Source: Bacteroidaceae bacterium (GTDB taxonomy: Bacteria > Bacteroidota > Bacteroidia > Bacteroidales > Bacteroidaceae). From it: a stretch of 40,556 nt of DNA. Position 1 is the stretch's first letter, and each line of letters opens with the position of its first letter. The stretch spans positions 1 to 40,556 of the forward strand of contig JAKSLI010000027.1 in NCBI GenBank assembly GCA_024401305.1, read 5' to 3'. A model generated the notes under the pieces. The model was not told the origin of the DNA, made no database searches, and was given only the letters and a program-made list of their open reading frames with translations. Shown here piece by piece: positions 30,059 to 37,574 of this stretch. Both the position numbers and the translations under genes were made by a program.

Positions 30059-30559
30059 ATGAAGTTATTAGAAATAAAAATTAGGCGTTTTAAGGAACTT
30101 ATAACAGGAATCCTTTTAAAGCAGGGAACACATTGGTATCTGGCAAAACAGAATGTAGTGGATTATGTGTTAGATGGTTTCATCTGTATAAACAGACATT
30201 TTATCATGTATGAAAACGAGATACACAAGGATACAATCTTATATAAGATATTGTCCTTAAAAAACGGGACAAAAAAAGATCCAGATATTTATAATGATTC
30301 TATTTTGAATGGTTATGACTCGTTTTTTTCTTTTTTGCAGACCAATCAAATATTGGTGGCAATATGTCTGCATAATGAAGATGCAGTATTTGTTGGGAAA
30401 ATAAAGGATGTTTCGGACATGTCATTCTTATTATCATCATATGATACTGATCTTAATGAAAGTGGTACCATGAAGATACCTTTTAATAAGGTGAGATATA
30501 TACAAATGCATACGGACTACCTGAATTCCATAAACTTGTTTTTGGATAATAACGACTAA
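30059..30559 (+). CDS. Hypothetical protein, possible Sm-like/immunity-type fold
   Basis: 166 residues starting MKLLEIKIRRFKELITGILL. The second half (VGKIKDVSDMSFLLSSYD then MKIPFNKVRYIQMHTDYLN) has the strand pattern of a small beta-barrel, with a closing IPFxxIRYIxxxTDYxxS-like block that I recall from Bacteroidetes hypothetical proteins. No signal peptide or membrane segment. Its first 40 bases are duplicated before the gene at 28365. Function unknown. Confidence 0.6.
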   Translation: MKLLEIKIRRFKELITGILLKQGTHWYLAKQNVVDYVLDGFICINRHFIMYENEIHKDTILYKILSLKNGTKKDPDIYNDSILNGYDSFFSFLQTNQILVAICLHNEDAVFVGKIKDVSDMSFLLSSYDTDLNESGTMKIPFNKVRYIQMHTDYLNSINLFLDNND

Positions 30560-30611
30560 CTCAAAAACAGAGTCAACTTAATTCATCAATAATCATTTAC
30601 GCTTTTCCTTT

Positions 30612-30660
30612 CATAGGAAGGAAAGTTGTCATCCACGGTGGGAAAGTTTTCCTTCCTATG
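30612..30660. repeat. Inverted repeat in the gap before hpf
   Basis: CATAGGAAGGAAA (30612-30624) is perfectly inverted at 30648-30660. GGAAAGTTTTCC, itself palindromic, occurs at 30641-30652 and 30664-30675. Function unknown; no T tract follows. Confidence 0.6.
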
Positions 30661-30717
30661 CAAGGAAAGTTTTCCCGGCCTTGAAAACATGTCGGGAAAA
30701 GTTGGGTCTATGTAGGG

Positions 30718-30754
30718 TAAGCCCCACAGGAGCGAGATGTTCCTGTGGGGCTTA
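30718..30754. terminator. Strong hairpin between convergent units
   Basis: A 14-bp stem TAAGCCCCACAGGA/TCCTGTGGGGCTTA with a nine-base loop lies between the last plus-strand orphan gene and minus-strand hpf. There is no T run, so it may block transcription or stabilise 3' ends rather than be a classical terminator. Confidence 0.55.
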
Positions 30755-30772
30755 TACGTTGTCATGGATTGC

Positions 30773-30822
30773 AGCCTTTAGCCTTTACCTTTTAGCCTTT
30801 AGCCTCGTCCGAAAGGACGAAC
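30773..30822 (-). repeat. Cap hairpin and single arm at the 3' end of hpf
   Basis: Read on the minus strand, the hpf stop TAG runs into GTTCGTCCTTTCGGACGAGG (30822-30803) and then GCTAAAGGCTAAAAGG units. The same layout follows tig and lies within the 3' end of nhaC. Confidence 0.75.
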
Positions 30823-31110
30823 CTAAGCATTCTTAATCTTTTCTATCTGAACCTTCAGTGAGTCGATGACCTGAAGGATGGCATCCTCGAAAGTGTCTGC
30901 AACCTTCTCGGCATAGATGCGCTTGCCTTGGTAAGGAAGTGTGATGCTTGCCTCCTTGTTCATGGCTGTCTGTGGCTTTACAATCTTGAGTTGGATGTCA
31001 ACATCAGCGTCATCGCCTACGGTCTTTGCCAACTTTTCAACCTTCTTGTTGATGAACTCTTCGAGCTTCTGTGTAGCGTCGAAATGGATTGATTTGATGT
31101 TAATGTTCAT
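30823..31110 (-). CDS. hpf: Ribosome hibernation-promoting factor (short HPF/RaiA type)
   Basis: A 95-residue protein of the short HPF type (SIHFDATQKLEEFINKKVEK, then ITLPYQGKRIYAEKVADTFEDAI). Such proteins bind the 30S decoding centre and store inactive ribosomes in stationary phase. A near-perfect Shine-Dalgarno AAGGAGGT lies four to five bases before the ATG, unusual for this phylum. The stop codon TAG is the first part of the cap hairpin that follows. Confidence 0.9.
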   Translation of the reverse strand: MNINIKSIHFDATQKLEEFINKKVEKLAKTVGDDADVDIQLKIVKPQTAMNKEASITLPYQGKRIYAEKVADTFEDAILQVIDSLKVQIEKIKNA

Positions 31111-31114
31111 GGTA

Positions 31115-31122
31115 ACCTCCTT
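31115..31122 (-). promoter_or_regulatory. Strong Shine-Dalgarno of hpf
   Basis: AAGGAGGT on the minus strand ends four bases before the start codon. Most other genes here have A/T-rich, SD-free start regions. Confidence 0.8.
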
Positions 31123-31278
31123 TTGTTTAAAGGTTTGTGTGTATGTTTATCATGCTCTTTTGCCCCTAGTAATGCTCCAATAATAACTTATTGCAAACAT
31201 TTTTGGGTCCTGAGGACAAAATATCATATTTTTGTAACAATTTTTTAGATGAAAAATTATAACTTTAACTGTTGTTTT

Positions 31279-31341
31279 AGGTACTCACGTTCGGAAAATC
31301 TCAAATAAATTTGGAATTTCGCTCACTTAATCGTACCTTTG
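31279..31341 (+). promoter_or_regulatory. Family B promoter of the uridine-kinase-like gene
   Basis: TTTG 31310-31313, a 20-bp spacer and TACCTTTG 31334-31341. The palindrome CAAATAAATTTG overlaps the -33 box. Nearly the whole segment matches 8202-8262 before upxY. Confidence 0.8.
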
Positions 31342-31399
31342 CAGCGGTTTCATGCTGTGCAACCTTATAACCTTACACCTTCAAAACCTAATTTATATC

Positions 31400-33130
31400 A
31401 TGATTGAAATCTGCTGCAAAAATAGTAATAAAAAACTAAAAATTGCAAAAGGTACCTCACTTTTTGACATTTTTTCTGAAAACAAGAACGATTTCGGCAT
31501 AAATGCTATCTGTGCGAAGGTAAACAACCGCGTTTGCTCGTTGTCTTACAAGGTGTTTTCTCCTAAGGACATCGAGTTCCTTGACCTTACTTCGGACAGT
31601 GCTCAGCGCACTTACGCACGTACATTATTCTTCATTCTTGCGAAGGCTGTCCATGAGCTTTATCCTCATGGACGCATAAAGATATGCAATGCTGTTGCCG
31701 GCGGTTACTATTGCGAAATAGAAAGACCCCTCCCAACCTCCCCACAAGGTGAGGGGCTTAATCCCCATACGCCATCAAATCTTGCGGGATCTGCCCTCCC
31801 CCCTGTGGGGGAGTCGGAGGTGGTCGCCGTCCTGCGCATAAAGCAAAAGATGCAGGAGATCATTGACGCAAACTACACCGTCATTCGTCATAAGATTCAT
31901 ACGGAGGATGCCGTTGACAGGTTCAGGAAGCTTGGCTTGGAATCTAAGGTAAAGCTTCTCCAATATACAGGAAAGATTTACACAACTGTCTATGAGATAG
32001 ACGGTTACTACGACTATTACTACGGTTCGCTGCTGCCTTGCACATCAATGGCAAACCTTTTCGACCTCATCAGCTACCACGACGGTATGCTTCTTCGTGT
32101 GCCATCAAAGGAGAACAACGGCGAACTTGAGCCTTACACTGTCCAGACCAAGGTTGGCGAGACTTTCAGGGAGCACCATCGATGGAACAAGATTCTCGGC
32201 ATCACAACCATCGGCGACTTCAACGAGGCTGTGGAACGCGGCTTCTCTACCGACCTTATCAACATCTCGGAAGCTCTCCAGGAGAAGAAGATCGCCAAGA
32301 TTGCTGAGCAGATTGCAGAGCGAAAGGAGGTGAAGATTGTGCTTCTCGCCGGTCCTTCGTCATCTGGAAAGACATCTACTTGCAAACGCCTTAGCATTCA
32401 ACTTATTACATGTGGCAAGAAACCGCTGCAGATTTCTCTCGATGACTACTTCGTTGACCGCGAGAAAACGCCAAGACAGTCTAACGGAGACTACGACTAC
32501 GAGAGCATCTATTCACTGAACCTTGACCTCTTCAACCAGCATCTCAGCGAACTTCTCGAAGGCAAGGAGGTGCAGTTGCCACGCTACAACTTCATAAAAG
32601 GCAAGAGCGAAATGAGCGACAAGGTGCTGAAGATGGAAGAAGACAACGTGCTTGTCATCGAGGGAATCCATGCCCTCAATCCGATGCTTACCTCAAAGAT
32701 TGACAACAAGCACATCTTCCGCCTCTATGCATCTGCCCTTACATCCATATTATTGGACGAACACAACTATATCCCTACAACTGACAACCGTCTGCTTCGC
32801 CGCATTGTTCGTGACGCAAAGACTCGTGGTTGCGACGCCCGTGAGACCATCCGCCGCTGGCCATCAGTGCGCGAAGGTGAGCACAAATGGATTTTCCCAT
32901 TCCAAGAGAATGCGGACGCGGTGTTCAATTCAGCCATGCTCTTCGAGCTTGCAGTGCTCAAGAACCAGGCAGAACCGATGCTCGAGCGTGTGCCTGAGAA
33001 TTGCCCTGAATACAGCGAAGCTTACCGTTTGCTGAAGTTCCTAAAATACATTCCGAAGGTGCCTGATATGCACATCCCGCCAACATCTCTCCTCCGCGAA
33101 TTCCTTGGCGGCAGCTCGTTTGAGTATTAA
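31400..33130 (+). CDS. Uridine kinase/phosphoribulokinase-like protein with N-terminal TGS-like domain
   Basis: 576 residues. The N-terminus (about 1-65) is TGS-like, and HRHKIHTEDAV-like and YYDYYYGSLLP blocks resemble threonyl-tRNA synthetase-type editing regions. The kinase domain begins about residue 310 with the P-loop LLAGPSSSGKTS and DDYFVDREKTPR, then VLVIEGIHALN. The family is annotated as nucleoside or uridine kinase; the true substrate is unclear. Residues about 109-142 (PLPTSPQGEG...ALPPVGESEVV) are not family sequence but the translation of an inserted repeat. The start at 31400 follows the promoter; the frame continues openly upstream. Confidence 0.85.
   Translation: MIEICCKNSNKKLKIAKGTSLFDIFSENKNDFGINAICAKVNNRVCSLSYKVFSPKDIEFLDLTSDSAQRTYARTLFFILAKAVHELYPHGRIKICNAVAGGYYCEIERPLPTSPQGEGLNPHTPSNLAGSALPPVGESEVVAVLRIKQKMQEIIDANYTVIRHKIHTEDAVDRFRKLGLESKVKLLQYTGKIYTTVYEIDGYYDYYYGSLLPCTSMANLFDLISYHDGMLLRVPSKENNGELEPYTVQTKVGETFREHHRWNKILGITTIGDFNEAVERGFSTDLINISEALQEKKIAKIAEQIAERKEVKIVLLAGPSSSGKTSTCKRLSIQLITCGKKPLQISLDDYFVDREKTPRQSNGDYDYESIYSLNLDLFNQHLSELLEGKEVQLPRYNFIKGKSEMSDKVLKMEEDNVLVIEGIHALNPMLTSKIDNKHIFRLYASALTSILLDEHNYIPTTDNRLLRRIVRDAKTRGCDARETIRRWPSVREGEHKWIFPFQENADAVFNSAMLFELAVLKNQAEPMLERVPENCPEYSEAYRLLKFLKYIPKVPDMHIPPTSLLREFLGGSSFEY
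31725..31825. mobile_element. C/G-rich inverted-repeat element inserted in a coding sequence
   Basis: About 101 bp bounded by imperfect 33-bp inverted ends: GACCCCTCCCAACCTCCCC on the left and, reverse-complemented, GACCACCTCCGACTCCCCC on the right. Each end also folds on itself (CCCCTC/GAGGGG types). It adds about 34 residues to the kinase without breaking the frame. The related sequences at 6871-6905 and 40332-40470 have the same GACCCC... ends. Confidence 0.75.
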
Positions 33131-33915
33131 TTCATGTTATACGTATGCACGGAATTGCCTTGTGCTGTAGGCAGATAGTTTATTCCCCACCAACACATCT
33201 GCAGACAGCAGAAGGAGATGATGAGAACCCATGAAGCAAGGGCATGCTTGGCAGGCTGGGCGTGGCGGATATGGATGTAGCTCAGGAACAGGAGCCAAGT
33301 GGCTGCAGCCCATGTTTCCTTTGGATCCCACGACCAGTAGTGTCCCCATGCCTCCTTGGCCCATAGCGCTCCGAAAAGCATGCCGATGGTCATGAATGCA
33401 AGTCCTGTGTTCACGAGGTTGTCAATAAGCAGGAAGCGTTCGCGCGATTGTCCAGAAGGCTTCACCAACTGTGCTACCGCCACGAGTGTTGCTGCGCCGA
33501 GAATGGCGTAGCAGAACATGTATATTATCACATGCGGAGCAAACCATGGCGACTGAAGTGCCGGCATGAGCGTCTTGCTGTGTATTTCGGGTTTGAAGAT
33601 GTTTATGCAGATGAACACCAGCGCAAGCAGTGTTGAGAACGAGAGAATCCACTTGTAATGCCAGCGCAGATAAACGATTATTCCGGCAAGCGGCAGGAAA
33701 GCGCTGTACCAAAGGCGCGTCTCGCCCATGGTACGCAGCGGCGGTCGCTCAAGGCTTATCCACATTCCTGCAATGAAAGAGAAGAAAACTAGCAGGCCGC
33801 CTATAGTGAACAGTGTAGAAAGCGTACGGCGGTCGCGCCATGCGCAATAGGCTCCTGCCATCCATAGCAGTACGGACGGCAAGGCAAAATAGATGAAATG
33901 TGACCAGGTTGGCAT
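33127..33915 (-). CDS. ccsA: Cytochrome c biogenesis protein CcsA/CcmF-like
   Basis: A 262-residue membrane protein with about eight hydrophobic segments. The tryptophan-rich haem-handling motif WGHYWSWDPKETWA (about 190-203) is complete, and conserved histidines flank it. Together with ResB it delivers haem to apocytochromes outside the cytoplasm (system II). It lies 52 bases after resB on the same strand, and its stop overlaps that of the convergent kinase gene by three bases. It should serve the NrfH and NrfA cytochromes encoded next to it. Confidence 0.9.
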   Translation of the reverse strand: MPTWSHFIYFALPSVLLWMAGAYCAWRDRRTLSTLFTIGGLLVFFSFIAGMWISLERPPLRTMGETRLWYSAFLPLAGIIVYLRWHYKWILSFSTLLALVFICINIFKPEIHSKTLMPALQSPWFAPHVIIYMFCYAILGAATLVAVAQLVKPSGQSRERFLLIDNLVNTGLAFMTIGMLFGALWAKEAWGHYWSWDPKETWAAATWLLFLSYIHIRHAQPAKHALASWVLIISFCCLQMCWWGINYLPTAQGNSVHTYNMN

Positions 33916-33967
33916 GAGGGAGGGGGAATGAGGTTTTTAGGTTATGAGGTTGTAAGGTTATGAGGGG

Positions 33968-35179
33968 CTATGACTTGCGCGGTGAATAGACAAACATCCA
34001 GACGGCACCTACCAGCAGCATGTATATTCCGATGTATACCCACGGCAGCCAAGGGTCACGCACCAGTTCAAGCACCGAAACATCGCTCCAGCGGCCTTTC
34101 GTTTCGTCGTAGCTCAACTGATATATCTTCCATCCTTCCACCTCCAGGGGCTTGTTCACTTCTATCTCAACGTCCTTAAGTTGCTGCCCTTTTTCGGTAT
34201 ATACGTTGACATTTGAGGTGAAACGCTTTGGCTCGCACTCAGGCATTACCAGCGATGTTTCCTTGTCGATGCGTAGGGGGCGGTAAGGGAACATGTAGGA
34301 ACCGTTGCTCACCCATTGCGCAGGCTTTCCGTCAATGCTGACAAGTGCGGCAGTAGTAGCACCTGAATATGACCATGGAACATAGTTCACTGTATCAGTG
34401 CCAATGAACTGCGCACAGTATTGATACATCTTCTCCACGCGAATCTTATGTCCCAGCAGTTCTCCGCTCGCCACGGAATCCTCCACGACAAACGATTCCG
34501 GCTTACTCATAGGCAGCACCTTTCCTGTCTCGTTGCTTATCACCACGAGTTTTGGCGGATACTCTTCAATGGCGAAATGGTTCAGCTGTATGGCAACATC
34601 CAGTTCGACGACCTTACCTTCCATCTCGCTAGTCTCCTCCACGGCACGCCATTCAGGTTGCTCCTTCTGCACTGTCATCTTCAGCTTTTGCATATCGGCA
34701 CTACCCAGCGTAGCGCAAACTATGGCGATGAACAATCCCAGATGATTCAAGAGGAACGGAATCTCGCGCATAACTGTCTTGCCATTCCAGCCATTACGTC
34801 CAAACAATTTATGCAGATGTTGCAGGGAAGTAAGTCCCAGGATGGCGGTGAGCCAAAAGTAAATTATCACGAAAGGCCATGCAGATAGCGTATTGCGATC
34901 GCATGTTATGCCATAAACCACCGTGGCCAGTCCAGCTATTGCTATCGCAGGAATGGCTGCATGATAGGTCATTGCCCAACGCACAGCATACAGTTTGCCG
35001 CGCAATATGTATGCCGCCACAAGCACAGCGACATATATTGCAAGGAACAGCACATTGACAGGTGCCGCAAAAAGGTCCCAATTGATAGGTCCGATGCTAT
35101 ACTGCAGCATTGTTCCTACCAATCCCAGTCCGAGGCACACCGCCGTTCCTTCTTTATATTTCCAAGGTTTTGTCCACAC
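33968..35179 (-). CDS. resB: ResB-like cytochrome c biogenesis protein
   Basis: A 403-residue protein, shorter than classical ResB. Four N-terminal hydrophobic segments (about 10-165) are followed by a periplasmic domain with the ResB-type LNHFAIEEYPPKLVVISNE and LEVEGWKIYQLSYDE, and a last membrane segment (about 376-396). It works with CcsA in haem attachment. The start is GTG; no ATG is available nearby. An intrinsic terminator separates it from nrfA, so the biogenesis pair may have its own promoter, though none was clear in 35180-35260. Confidence 0.85.
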   Translation of the reverse strand: MWTKPWKYKEGTAVCLGLGLVGTMLQYSIGPINWDLFAAPVNVLFLAIYVAVLVAAYILRGKLYAVRWAMTYHAAIPAIAIAGLATVVYGITCDRNTLSAWPFVIIYFWLTAILGLTSLQHLHKLFGRNGWNGKTVMREIPFLLNHLGLFIAIVCATLGSADMQKLKMTVQKEQPEWRAVEETSEMEGKVVELDVAIQLNHFAIEEYPPKLVVISNETGKVLPMSKPESFVVEDSVASGELLGHKIRVEKMYQYCAQFIGTDTVNYVPWSYSGATTAALVSIDGKPAQWVSNGSYMFPYRPLRIDKETSLVMPECEPKRFTSNVNVYTEKGQQLKDVEIEVNKPLEVEGWKIYQLSYDETKGRWSDVSVLELVRDPWLPWVYIGIYMLLVGAVWMFVYSPRKS

Positions 35180-35254
35180 GAGGCGTTGTATTTATTTTAA
35201 TTAACGTAATATTCCTTCCAATGTTGTTGAGAAACAGAAGTTTTTCGTTTCAGC

Positions 35255-35294
35255 AAACAAAAAACCTCCTGCCAGTCTTACGACCAACAGGAGG
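35255..35294 (-). terminator. Intrinsic terminator after nrfA
   Basis: On the minus strand CCTCCTG...CAGGAGG (35294-35288 with 35271-35265) is followed by a T-rich run (TTTTTTGTTTG). It separates nrfHA from resB-ccsA. Confidence 0.85.
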
Positions 35295-35317
35295 CGTAAT
35301 TATATTGAAAAGAAAGT

Positions 35318-36826
35318 TTACAAGCTCTTCATCTTGCCCTTGCTCATGGCATCTTTCACCCACTGTGGCTGTATGTTCTTCATGAACTCAGCCTTCTTGG
35401 CTTCCTTGTCTGCCATGTCAAGTCCGATATATTTCTGTGCCTTCGCCTTTGTTGTTATGTCAGGCATTGGCACTTCGCCGTTAAAGCCATGCTTTGCAAG
35501 CACCTTTGCATTCTCCAATCGAGCTTGCTGGGCGTAGTATAGACCGTTTGAAAGGATGCGGGTTATCTCCTGAGGCGCATGGAAAGCAGCACCGTGTGAA
35601 GCCACTGCGAAATCCCAACGCCACTGGCCCTTGCGTATAGCGTTGAGCACAGCCTTCATCTCAGCCTCCGTAGCGCCCTTTTCCCATGCAAACTTAGCCT
35701 CTATGTGAGCCTTTGCAAGCTCTGCTTCGAGGAGGTTGCGTATCTCGTTGCACTTGCGCTGGCGCTCATAGACATTCTCTCGCAATGTCTCTTCCGACTC
35801 GCGGTGGCAAGTGAGGCAAGTGCGATCCATCTTTGCGAGAGGCGACTGTATCTGATGGTCAGAATACTTCACACCGCCATCTGCAGTATAAGGCATGTGG
35901 CAGTCGGCACAAGAAACGCCACGCTGACCGTGAATGCCCATGCGAGTTGTCTCATAGCCAGGGTGCTGAGCCTTGAGGATAGGAGTCTTTGAGAGCGCAT
36001 GGATATAGTCGTAATAGCCAGTCTCATCATAGTATTCCTCTATGTTCTCCACCGTCAGACCCTTATCCCATGGGAATGTAAGGTACTGGTCTTTCTCAGG
36101 AGTGCTTTCATCGTCCTTGAAATAATATTCCACATGACACTGTGCACAAACCAAGGTACGCATTTCCTGATGTGTAGCCTTTGTGACATCCTTTCCCTGA
36201 CGGGCAAAAGCCTCTATTAATGCAGGTCGAGATATGCGCAGTTCCATTGTCTTTGGATCGTGGCAATCAGAGCAGCCTATAGGGTTCACAATTTCGTTTC
36301 CCCACATAGCCCAGTTTGCCTTGTAGTATTCTCCCACGCCTTTCTCTGCCATCACTCTTGGCACGTCTGGCGACTTGCATGTCCAGCATGTTCCTGGCTG
36401 GTTAGAGCCGTCGGTTGTAGATGTAGGAGCACCTGTACGCAGGGTTCTTGTCATGTCTTCTATAGCATGCATGTGTCCACGTGGAGTGGTGTAATCCCAA
36501 GAAAAGGCATAGCCTGCCCAGAGGATCACCATGTTAGGACGCTGCTCAAGCACATCCACAGCCTCACTGCTGTTGAACTCCGATGTGAATGTTGTGTCTT
36601 TTGTCATCTCCCATGTTTGGTACTCTCGTGGGAAATCAACGGCAAACGAGTCGTTGCGAGCCACGATGGAATCAGTCATCGGACACTGACGGTTGTTGAA
36701 GATGGAAGCCACCTCAGCACGACGTTCCATGAGCGCTGAAGCAAGTAGTCCGAGCACGAACACTGCTACCATGCAAACGGCAAACAGGCACCAGCCCTGC
36801 CATTTCTTAAGTTTCTTCTCTGCCAT
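35318..36826 (-). CDS. nrfA: Cytochrome c nitrite reductase NrfA (ammonia-forming)
   Basis: A 502-residue pentahaem cytochrome reducing nitrite to ammonium with six electrons. The catalytic haem motif is CWTCK (residues 147-151), with lysine in place of histidine as in NrfA. Four CxxCH motifs follow: CSDCH 185-189, CAQCH 227-231, CADCH 306-310 and CLTCH 337-341. An N-terminal hydrophobic segment (about 11-31) acts as signal or anchor. It is the second gene of the nrfHA operon and requires the haem-attachment proteins encoded downstream. Confidence 0.97.
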   Translation of the reverse strand: MAEKKLKKWQGWCLFAVCMVAVFVLGLLASALMERRAEVASIFNNRQCPMTDSIVARNDSFAVDFPREYQTWEMTKDTTFTSEFNSSEAVDVLEQRPNMVILWAGYAFSWDYTTPRGHMHAIEDMTRTLRTGAPTSTTDGSNQPGTCWTCKSPDVPRVMAEKGVGEYYKANWAMWGNEIVNPIGCSDCHDPKTMELRISRPALIEAFARQGKDVTKATHQEMRTLVCAQCHVEYYFKDDESTPEKDQYLTFPWDKGLTVENIEEYYDETGYYDYIHALSKTPILKAQHPGYETTRMGIHGQRGVSCADCHMPYTADGGVKYSDHQIQSPLAKMDRTCLTCHRESEETLRENVYERQRKCNEIRNLLEAELAKAHIEAKFAWEKGATEAEMKAVLNAIRKGQWRWDFAVASHGAAFHAPQEITRILSNGLYYAQQARLENAKVLAKHGFNGEVPMPDITTKAKAQKYIGLDMADKEAKKAEFMKNIQPQWVKDAMSKGKMKSL

Positions 36827-36868
36827 ATATGTGAAGTTGTTTTTATTTATATTCTATTCATGAACACT

Positions 36869-37450
36869 TTAGTTGCCCATCATCTTCTGTATCCATTCAG
36901 GAACAGTCGATTTCGGCATTGGCACGATATTGCTTGGAGTCCGTGCCAGGGAGTTTGTTCCGCCGTGAGGCACCTGTCGATGGCAGTCCCAGCATTTCTT
37001 GCCTTCTCCCACCTGCGTCATCATATAGTCAACCTTGCCGGTGTTTACCATGGTGGTATTCAGTTCTGTATGACAGCGTATGCAGTTGTTCATCACCACT
37101 TGCGATCCCTCATCGCCTATCTTCGGCGACATTCTCTCCTGCTTGGCAAGAAACAGGGCTACATGCTTCATGCCGTCCATACCCTTGAAAGCATATTTGC
37201 GAGCAATGTTCTCATGTGGTACATGGCAATCGTTACAAGTAGCATTCCGCGAATGACTTGAATGCATCCACGTAGCATAGTATGGCGACATGATGTGGCA
37301 GTTCACACATGCCGACGAGTCTTCTCCCAGGTACGTATGTGCCCTTAGCAGGTAAGCGAACAATGCGCCGCCGCCCACCAGTATGCCACATACGGCTACG
37401 AGCATCACCTTATGAGCATAGGATAGACGAGAAATAAATGGTATCTTCAA
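36869..37450 (-). CDS. nrfH: Cytochrome c nitrite reductase small subunit NrfH
   Basis: A 193-residue tetrahaem cytochrome of the NapC/NirT family. One N-terminal membrane anchor (about 14-34) and four haem motifs are seen: CVNCH 48-52, CNDCH 72-76, CIRCH 123-127 and CWDCH 153-157. It oxidises menaquinol and passes electrons to NrfA. The reading frame begins with TTG; no ATG fits the expected length, so a non-ATG start is likely. The divergent regulator gene begins 125 bases upstream. Confidence 0.93.
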   Translation of the reverse strand: MKIPFISRLSYAHKVMLVAVCGILVGGGALFAYLLRAHTYLGEDSSACVNCHIMSPYYATWMHSSHSRNATCNDCHVPHENIARKYAFKGMDGMKHVALFLAKQERMSPKIGDEGSQVVMNNCIRCHTELNTTMVNTGKVDYMMTQVGEGKKCWDCHRQVPHGGTNSLARTPSNIVPMPKSTVPEWIQKMMGN

Positions 37451-37499
37451 AATTATGTTCTTTATTTTTAGGTGATAGTTCTTAAAAATGCACCTTTTT

Positions 37500-37574
37500 T
37501 TTGTTTCTTTTGCAAAATTATACTATTTTTGCAGAACAAAAGGAGTCCAGACAACATAAAAACATAGGGTCCAG
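37500..37574 (+). promoter_or_regulatory. Promoter and possible operator of the MocR-type gene
   Basis: TTTG 37500-37503, a 20-bp spacer and TATTTTTG 37524-37531. GTCCAG occurs at 37545-37550 and 37569-37574, 24 bp apart in direct orientation, the second ending at the start codon. MocR-type regulators often bind direct repeats, so autoregulation is plausible. Confidence 0.65.
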
